NCBI GenBank assembly: GCA_947469815.1 | Contig: CANIRI010000082.1 | Span: 1 to 8,546, forward strand | Length of the DNA stretch: 8,546 bases | From: Comamonadaceae bacterium | GTDB taxonomy: Bacteria; Pseudomonadota; Gammaproteobacteria; Burkholderiales; Burkholderiaceae_C | Direction of reading: 5' to 3' | In this document: piece by piece, positions 1-4,428 of the stretch | Layout: the number at the start of each line of letters is the position of its first letter | Position numbering within the stretch: the first letter of the stretch is position 1 | Program-made: the position numbers and the translations under genes | Notes under the pieces: generated by a model | Database searches by the model: none | Told to the model about the DNA's origin: nothing | What the model saw: only the letters and a program-made list of their open reading frames with translations

Positions 1-1
1 C

Positions 2-520
2 GGGGCGCAGTACGCCGCGCAATCACAGGAACTGCTGGCCGGTGCCCAACCCAGCGCGACGCGCGCCCACCCTTTGTCGGGCATTGTTTTCCAGCGCGCG
101 CTGGAATCTGCGGCGTATGTGCAGGGCGGGGAAAACTATGCCGCACCGGGCCAGTTGGTCGGGGATTTTTTGGGCGCGCGGGCATCGACCGCCTTCGGCA
201 CCGTGCAGCCCTCGTACCGGCCGGGCGTACACCTGACCGATTTGGCGCACAGCCTGCCCGCTTACGCGATTGCCGCGATCCGCGAAGCCTTGCCGGTTTT
301 CGGGCGAAAGATCAAAGGCTTTGACATGGCCGATGCGGTGCTGACCGGGGTGGAGACTCGGACCTCCAGCCCCTTGAAGCTGCCGCGCGGCGAGGATTTG
401 CAAAGCAGCAATGTGCGCGGCCTGTACCCGGCCGGCGAGGGTGCGAGCTATGCCGGGGGCATTTTGTCCGCGGGCGTAGATGGCATCCGCGTAGCGGAAG
501 CCCTGGCGCTCGCTCTTTAG
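2..520 (+). CDS. FAD-dependent oxidoreductase, C-terminal part (5' end outside window)
   Basis: The frame is open from the window edge and gives 172 residues before TAG at 518-520; the start lies upstream. The end of the protein carries the motif GLYPAGEGASYAGGILSAG followed by DGIRVAEAL. This is the typical C-terminal FAD-contacting segment of the uncharacterised FAD-dependent dehydrogenase / NAD(P)-FAD oxidoreductase family (COG2509-like). Upstream are the family-like blocks GDFLGAR and PSYRPGVHLTDL and a segment RTSSPLKLPR. These proteins are usually well over 500 residues, so about a third is visible and the N-terminal Rossmann dinucleotide motif is not. Substrate and physiological role are unknown for the family. 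It is co-directional with the pil-chp operon but separated by 176 bases holding its own promoter candidate, so it is probably a separate transcription unit. Family assignment is by motif recognition only. Confidence 0.85.
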   Translation, partial: GAQYAAQSQELLAGAQPSATRAHPLSGIVFQRALESAAYVQGGENYAAPGQLVGDFLGARASTAFGTVQPSYRPGVHLTDLAHSLPAYAIAAIREALPVFGRKIKGFDMADAVLTGVETRTSSPLKLPRGEDLQSSNVRGLYPAGEGASYAGGILSAGVDGIRVAEALALAL

Positions 521-545
521 AACTAGACGCTGCGCGCATACCAGG

Positions 546-568
546 GCCGACATCCGCTCGGCATTCTT
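546..568 (+). terminator. Weak intrinsic terminator candidate behind the FAD gene
   Basis: A perfect 5-base-pair hairpin (GCCGA at 546-550, 7-base loop, TCGGC at 558-562) starts 25 bases after the FAD-protein stop and is followed by ATTCTT, a poor U-tract. The stem is short and the tract interrupted, so termination would be inefficient. CCAGG at 541-545 and TAGAC at 524-528 can also pair with CCTGG at 578-582 and GTCTA at 583-587, which would make a larger branched fold. Function is inferred. Confidence 0.3.
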
Positions 569-611
569 GCGGGACCGCCTGGGTCTATCCAAAACCAAAA
601 CGCGAACCTAT

Positions 612-640
612 TTGAAGCTGAACCCGAGCTGTAGTACAGT
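612..640 (+). promoter_or_regulatory. Sigma70-like promoter candidate for the pil-chp operon
   Basis: TTGAAG at 612-617 matches the -35 consensus in 4 of 6 positions. After exactly 17 bases comes TACAGT at 635-640, which matches the -10 consensus in 4 of 6. The expected start of transcription is near 647, inside the inverted repeat at 642-657. The surrounding 590-680 stretch is visibly more AT-rich than the flanking genes, and no gene occupies it. The placement is by eye and has no experimental support. Confidence 0.5.
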
Positions 641-674
641 TGCCAATAAATATTGGCTTTGGTCTTTACCAAAG
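629..674. promoter_or_regulatory. Cluster of three abutting inverted repeats (operator and/or leader hairpin)
   Basis: Three perfect palindromic elements lie in 46 bases. The first is CTGTA-G-TACAG at 629-639, overlapping the -10 candidate. The second is GCCAATA-AA-TATTGGC at 642-657, at the expected transcription start. The third is CTTTGGT-CTTT-ACCAAAG at 657-674, sharing base 657 with the second. The last two arms carry CCAA/TTGG cores, so the CCAA at 643-646 could pair either with TTGG at 653-656 or with TTGG at 659-662. The third element would fold as a 7-base-pair RNA hairpin ending 10 bases before the Shine-Dalgarno sequence. The repeats are directly visible; a role as repressor operator or mRNA structure is inferred. 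Confidence 0.55.
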
Positions 675-684
675 TGTTTACAGC

Positions 685-692
685 AGGGAGGA
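685..692 (+). promoter_or_regulatory. Ribosome binding site that fixes the pilG-like start
   Basis: AGGGAGGA at 685-692 contains a full GGAGG core five bases ahead of ATG 697. It supports that start over the upstream in-frame TTG at 640, which has no such site and lies inside the palindromes. Confidence 0.8.
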
Positions 693-696
693 TTTC

Positions 697-1611
697 ATGG
701 ACATGTTCACGGTGTTTGCGCTGGGCCTCAGCGCCGCTGAAGAGCGGGAAATCGCCACGTTTTGCAAATTTGCCTCGCGCAAAACCCATTCCTGGTCGCA
801 GACCCACACGCTGCGCAAGGCCACAGGCGTGGTCCTCGGCAGCGCGCTGCCAGCACACATTGCCGCAGCGGTGGCATTCCAGGCAGCGGGCGGGCGGGTC
901 ATTCTGCTCAACGGGGACGGGCAGCACGGCAGCCTGACTGCGGTTCGCAGGCCGCTGCAGTTGGATCGGGCTTTTTCGATATTCAACCACTTCAAAAGCC
1001 AGTTCGCAGCAGACCCGCGCGGGCCGCATGAGTCGGCCTTTGCGGTTTTCGAGGCGGCTTTTCCTGGGGCAACGGGTTCAGGCACCCACACGGATCCTGC
1101 CAAGGTAATGCCGCTCATCCGCGCGCCACTGACCAGCGAACCCGCTACCGGCGTAGCGCGACCGCAGCAGGTAAGCGCGCCCACCGTACTGGTGGTCGAC
1201 GACAGCCCGGTGGCGCAAAACTACCTGCGAAACCGCGTGCTGGCGATGGGCTTGGAATGCGACGTGGCGACCAGCGGTGACGAGGCTTTGCTGATGATCG
1301 CCCAGACGCATTACGCCGTGGTTCTGCTGGACATCCACATGGAAGGCATTGACGGGTACCAAACCTGCCGGGCGATTAAGAATTTCAAAGGTGGTCCGGC
1401 GGTATCCAAGGTCGTCATGACCAGCAGCAAAACCGGCACGGTCGACAAAATCCGAGCGACCCTGGCAGGCTGTGACGGTTACCTGACTAAACCCATTAGT
1501 GACATTGCGCTGGCGCGCACCCTGTCCACGCTGATCGGGCTGGGCACAGCTACCCCAGCGTCCGATACGCCCATGCGTTCGGCACGCCCTCCATCCCAAG
1601 CAACGCCATAA
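697..1611 (+). CDS. pilG: PilG-like response regulator with an N-terminal degenerate receiver-like domain
   Basis: A 304-residue protein, far longer than the roughly 130-residue single-domain PilG. Residues 162-283 are a canonical receiver: VLVVDDSP with acidic pair D168/D169, phosphoacceptor D212 in VVLLDIHM, TSS at 242-244 and K265-P266. No DNA-binding or enzymatic output domain follows. The last ~20 residues are rich in Pro, Thr and Ser and are probably disordered. Residues 4-105 form a second domain that looks receiver-derived (FALGLS, ATGVVLGS, RVILLNGD, VRRP, then an amphipathic helix) but lacks the acidic pair, phosphoacceptor and lysine. A linker of about 55 residues joins the two. 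It heads the pil-chp operon, 15 bases before pilH. By position and family it is probably the CheY-like output regulator phosphorylated by the ChpA kinase and acting on type IV pilus function in the cytoplasm. Start chosen by the strong ribosome binding site. The PilG name rests on gene order and the receiver, not on full-length similarity. Confidence 0.85.
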   Translation: MDMFTVFALGLSAAEEREIATFCKFASRKTHSWSQTHTLRKATGVVLGSALPAHIAAAVAFQAAGGRVILLNGDGQHGSLTAVRRPLQLDRAFSIFNHFKSQFAADPRGPHESAFAVFEAAFPGATGSGTHTDPAKVMPLIRAPLTSEPATGVARPQQVSAPTVLVVDDSPVAQNYLRNRVLAMGLECDVATSGDEALLMIAQTHYAVVLLDIHMEGIDGYQTCRAIKNFKGGPAVSKVVMTSSKTGTVDKIRATLAGCDGYLTKPISDIALARTLSTLIGLGTATPASDTPMRSARPPSQATP

Positions 1612-1626
1612 CAAGCAGGAGTCGAA

Positions 1627-1974
1627 ATGAAAAAAGTCATGGTTGTAGAGGATTCCCCCGTGGACTCCGAACATTTGAGCAAAATTTTGCGCGGCGCGGG
1701 GTGTACGGTCAGCGTAGCCTCCTCAGGAGACGCGGCTTTGGACATGCTGCAAAACAACCGCCCAGACCTGGTGTTGATGGACATCAACATGCCCGGAACA
1801 GACGGCTTTGCCACGGCCCGAAAAATGGGCCGCCACGCCAGTATGAAAGACATACCCGTGGTTTTTGTCACCAGCAAAGACCAGAAAGCAGACCGGGTAT
1901 TCGCCCAGATGCTGGGTGCCAAGGCCTACATCACCAAGCCCTACCAGGACGCCGACATATTGGCATTGATTTAG
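1627..1974 (+). CDS. pilH: PilH-like single-domain response regulator
   Basis: A 115-residue stand-alone receiver (CheY-like) with a complete active site: E8/D9 in VVEDSP, phosphoacceptor D52 in VLMDINMP, T82 in FVTSKDQ and K104-P105 in ITKPYQDAD. The segment VTSKDQKADRVFAQMLGAKAYITKP matches the PilH branch (P. aeruginosa PilH has VTTKDQETDKVWGKRQGARDYLTKP). PilH is the second CheY-like protein of the Pil-Chp pathway and receives phosphate from ChpA, modulating pilus retraction and signal level. AGGAG at 1617-1621 lies five bases before ATG 1627. The protein ends abruptly at ILALI, about six residues shorter than P. aeruginosa PilH, so the last helix is truncated. Twenty-two bases of its TKPYQDA-coding region are identical to the receiver part of chpA downstream. 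The gene is followed after 27 bases by the CheW-like gene. Confidence 0.9.
   Translation: MKKVMVVEDSPVDSEHLSKILRGAGCTVSVASSGDAALDMLQNNRPDLVLMDINMPGTDGFATARKMGRHASMKDIPVVFVTSKDQKADRVFAQMLGAKAYITKPYQDADILALI
1931..1952 (+). repeat. 22-base direct repeat, copy 1 (second copy at 7142-7163)
   Basis: An exact 22-base match lies in the two receiver-coding regions, over the codons for TKPYQDA in pilH and in the C-terminal receiver of chpA. The matches end at 1930/7141 and 1953/7164. It is a coding repeat reflecting shared ancestry or gene conversion of the receiver domains, not a mobile element. Confidence 0.8.
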
Positions 1975-2001
1975 GCGCGACCGATCCGCTTGGAACTGAC
2001 C

Positions 2002-2532
2002 ATGCAAATCAACTCCGATGCAGTGGCATCTGTCGATGGAGACGCTGCTGAGAGCATGTGTCTCGCGTACCGGATCGGCTGTGGACCCTGGCAATTGGCA
2101 GTCGATGCCCAATGGGCCACCGGCATTTTGGACAGCTACGTACTGCAAGCCATTCCACGCGCTCCGCAATGGCTGGTTGGCTGCACGAACGTGGACGGCC
2201 TATTGGTACCGGTCATTGACTTGCTCTTGTTGCTGGACCCGGCGGCGGCAAGCGCACGTGGCGTAGGCCAAAGACCCCGCCTGCTGCTAGGGAGCCACTC
2301 TCCCGGGGATAACGAAGAAGCAATCGGCCTTCTGTTCACCGGACTCCCACAGCAAGTAGCCACTACCCGTAGCGCATTACCGGCAAATTTTGAAGCGCCA
2401 CCGCTGCTGCGCGGGATGGCGCGAGGGCTGGCCGAAGCACCTGATGGCCGCATAACTATCGAACTCGATACCCACAGACTGATCGACCACTTCGTCAGCC
2501 TATTGGATACGCCCGATCACGTATCCGCCTGA
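2002..2532 (+). CDS. pilI: CheW-like coupling protein PilI
   Basis: A 176-residue protein with a CheW-type fold signature. The hallmark block is WLVGCTNVDGLLVPVIDLL at residues 57-75, matching the CheW pattern of a hydrophobic strand, Asn-X-X-Gly, then hydrophobics and Asp-Leu. It is preceded by YRIGCGPWQLAV and an LQAIPRAP loop, and followed by a later beta region LLLGSHSP. No other domain is present. CheW-like PilI physically links the receptor to the kinase in the cytoplasmic array, and its place between pilH and pilJ is the standard order. ATG 2002 is chosen over TTG 1990; a weak GGAA at 1992-1995 sits six bases ahead of ATG. The gene lies 27 bases after pilH and 39 bases before pilJ, inside the operon. 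Overall similarity to classical CheW is modest outside the hallmark block, but position and motif agree. Confidence 0.88.
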   Translation: MQINSDAVASVDGDAAESMCLAYRIGCGPWQLAVDAQWATGILDSYVLQAIPRAPQWLVGCTNVDGLLVPVIDLLLLLDPAAASARGVGQRPRLLLGSHSPGDNEEAIGLLFTGLPQQVATTRSALPANFEAPPLLRGMARGLAEAPDGRITIELDTHRLIDHFVSLLDTPDHVSA

Positions 2533-2571
2533 CCCCCCGACTTCCACCATACTCATCCCAAGGTACACCGC

Positions 2572-4410
2572 ATGCTCAATACTATTCGTGCCAGACTGAT
2601 TGCACTGATTGCACTCTTGATTGTTCTACGCGTGGTGCAATGGGTTTACGTCGATCGGGAACTCCATGCCTACCAAGAATTGAACGCAGCACAAACCAAT
2701 AACGCAGTAGTCACGTCCGAGCAAACGCGGGTCTATGAGTTGACTCTTCAGTTGTACATCGCCTCACAGGCCTACACCAGTGGAATTTTGGAAAAAGACC
2801 TCGAACGCACGGACAAAGCTACAGAGAAAATCAAACGCCTGATCAACGACATCAAAGTTGTCCCTTCTTACCATTCACTTTTTTTAGAGGATCTGCGCGA
2901 GACCTTGGTGGATGAAAGACCGGTCGTGGATGCTTTCGTGGAAAAGGTGCGCCAGGTGTTGGAAACACCTACCAACGTTCCCAATGTCGCCAACGCGGGC
3001 AACAACATGAATGCTTTGCGCGACGCGCAGGGGGCAGTTGACCAAGCCTTTGAATCAGCCGCTTCGTTGTTTGATTCCCAAATTCCCCTCGTGACCCAGG
3101 ATATTCGTGCGCGCGAACGTGAGACGCGAGAAAGGGGCGAAGGATTCGATCGGGCAAGTTTGTTTTCACTCATCGTGGAGAGCTTGATTTTTATTGCTGC
3201 GGCCATCTGGTTCGGCTTGGGTCTGAGCAAGGGTTTCCGTACCCTTGAAACCACCATCGGTGACATCAACACGGGCAATTTGGACGCACGCGCTGCGATG
3301 TCCGGGGAGGATGAGCTCAGCCGTATCGGCCAAAGCTTTGACAAGCTATTGGATGAACGACTGGTCGCTGAAGCCGCCAAGCGCCAAGAGAATGATGCGA
3401 TCAATGAATCTGCGATTACCTTGCTCGGCGCGGTGGTTGCGCTGTCGGACCGGGATCTCCGGGTTCGGGCACCGGTGGATGACAACATTGTGGGAACCAT
3501 CGCGTCCTCCATCAACCAGTTGGCTGACGAAACTGCCGAGGCCTTGAGCAGCGTGCAGTCCCTGTCGGTGCAACTGGAAGAAGCAACCCTGGCGACACGG
3601 CAACAATCGCAAGAAGTCGATCGGGCCATTGCGCTGGAGCAAACCTTGCTCAAGGGGATGGAGATCACCCTGGCAGACGCATCGGAGCAGTTGCTCGAAG
3701 TGTCGGCGCTTTCGCAGCGCTCGGCAGCGTCTGCAGGTCGCACCGCCGATGCGGCGGCAGCGGCCCAAAACGCCGTGGGAACCACCTTGCGCGGCATGGA
3801 GAATCTGCGCCAAGGCATGGGCGATACCGAGAAACGGTTCAAGAGTTTGGGGCAGCGCTCGCAGGAAATTTCCAATGCGGTTGCATTGATCAACACGATT
3901 TCCGAGCGCACGCACGTGCTGTCGCTGAACGCTTCCATCCAAGCCGCCGCAGCCGGGGAAGCCGGACGGGGGTTTGCCGTAGTGGCCTCAGAGGTGCAGC
4001 GCCTCTCTGACGCGTCCAGCAAGGCCGCCAATGAGATTGCGGCAATGGTGGGCAACATCCAGGCGGAGACCAACGAGTCACTGGTTACGCTGAGCGGTTT
4101 GGTCAGCGATGTGGTGGAGCAATCGACGCTGGCGCAATCGGCCGCGCAGGAGATGCAATCCGCCCAAACGGCGACCCAAGAGCTGATTGCCATGGTGGCA
4201 CAAATTGCAGCCTCATCCGAGCTGCAACAGGGACTGGCAACATCCCTGCGCGCCAGCATCTCCGAAGTCAACCAATCCACCATCCAGACCAGTTCGGCGA
4301 TGTCTGCCCAAAGAGGTTTGACCGAGACCTTGGTCGACTACGCGCTGGGCTTGCGCCAAAGCGTTGCCGAATTCAAGCTGGACCAGCCAACGCCTAAAAC
4401 CCCGGCCTGA
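2572..4410 (+). CDS. pilJ: PilJ-like methyl-accepting chemoreceptor
   Basis: A 612-residue inner-membrane receptor. Membrane helix 1 covers about residues 9-27, a mostly helical periplasmic sensor region about 28-196, and helix 2 about 197-218. Two HAMP-like modules follow (about 219-268 and 278-330; the second has LSDRDLRVRAPV, close to the PilJ pattern ADGDLTV), then the long cytoplasmic signalling helix pair. The hairpin tip is ISERTHVLSLNASIQAAAAG (443-462) followed by EAGRGFAVVASEVQRLS, with T447 and H448 where most receptors have QTN. This is the kinase-contacting region that binds PilI and ChpA. It is shorter than P. aeruginosa PilJ (682 residues), so the sensor is probably reduced. 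Helix 1 contains R20 and helix 2 contains E203, unusual for membrane segments. No CheR-tethering pentapeptide is visible at the C-terminus (QPTPKTPA). AAGG at 2560-2563 lies eight bases before ATG. The sensor-coding half is lower in GC than the signalling half. The ligand is unknown. Confidence 0.92.
   Translation: MLNTIRARLIALIALLIVLRVVQWVYVDRELHAYQELNAAQTNNAVVTSEQTRVYELTLQLYIASQAYTSGILEKDLERTDKATEKIKRLINDIKVVPSYHSLFLEDLRETLVDERPVVDAFVEKVRQVLETPTNVPNVANAGNNMNALRDAQGAVDQAFESAASLFDSQIPLVTQDIRARERETRERGEGFDRASLFSLIVESLIFIAAAIWFGLGLSKGFRTLETTIGDINTGNLDARAAMSGEDELSRIGQSFDKLLDERLVAEAAKRQENDAINESAITLLGAVVALSDRDLRVRAPVDDNIVGTIASSINQLADETAEALSSVQSLSVQLEEATLATRQQSQEVDRAIALEQTLLKGMEITLADASEQLLEVSALSQRSAASAGRTADAAAAAQNAVGTTLRGMENLRQGMGDTEKRFKSLGQRSQEISNAVALINTISERTHVLSLNASIQAAAAGEAGRGFAVVASEVQRLSDASSKAANEIAAMVGNIQAETNESLVTLSGLVSDVVEQSTLAQSAAQEMQSAQTATQELIAMVAQIAASSELQQGLATSLRASISEVNQSTIQTSSAMSAQRGLTETLVDYALGLRQSVAEFKLDQPTPKTPA
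2596..2613 (+). repeat. 9-base tandem duplication in the first membrane helix of PilJ
   Basis: CTGATTGCA occurs twice head to tail (2596-2604 and 2605-2613) in frame, encoding the repeated LIA of LIALIALL. It is a small in-frame tandem repeat that could gain or lose three residues by slippage. No regulatory role is implied. Confidence 0.6.
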
Positions 4411-4428
4411 TTGCGCGAGGGACACGGC

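Noticed and set aside
23..598. Minus-strand open frame of 191 codons opposite the FAD-protein end
   Set aside because: It is antisense to conserved FAD-family coding sequence, rich in Arg/Gly/Ala with no recognisable motif, and has no supporting ribosome binding site.
640..668. Alternative promoter using TTGCCA (640-645) as -35
   Set aside because: The -35 matches 5 of 6, but at 16-18 base spacing there is no acceptable -10 (TCTTTA at 663-668 matches only two positions).
640..696. Longer form of the pilG-like protein starting at TTG 640
   Set aside because: It would add 19 residues encoded by the palindromic leader, with no Shine-Dalgarno sequence, while ATG 697 has an excellent one.
2868..4283. 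Long minus-strand open frame of 471 codons opposite pilJ
   Set aside because: Its translation is a Ser/Ala/Arg/Thr-rich composition with no domain, it lies fully antisense to a clear chemoreceptor, and such frames arise from codon bias in GC-rich genes.
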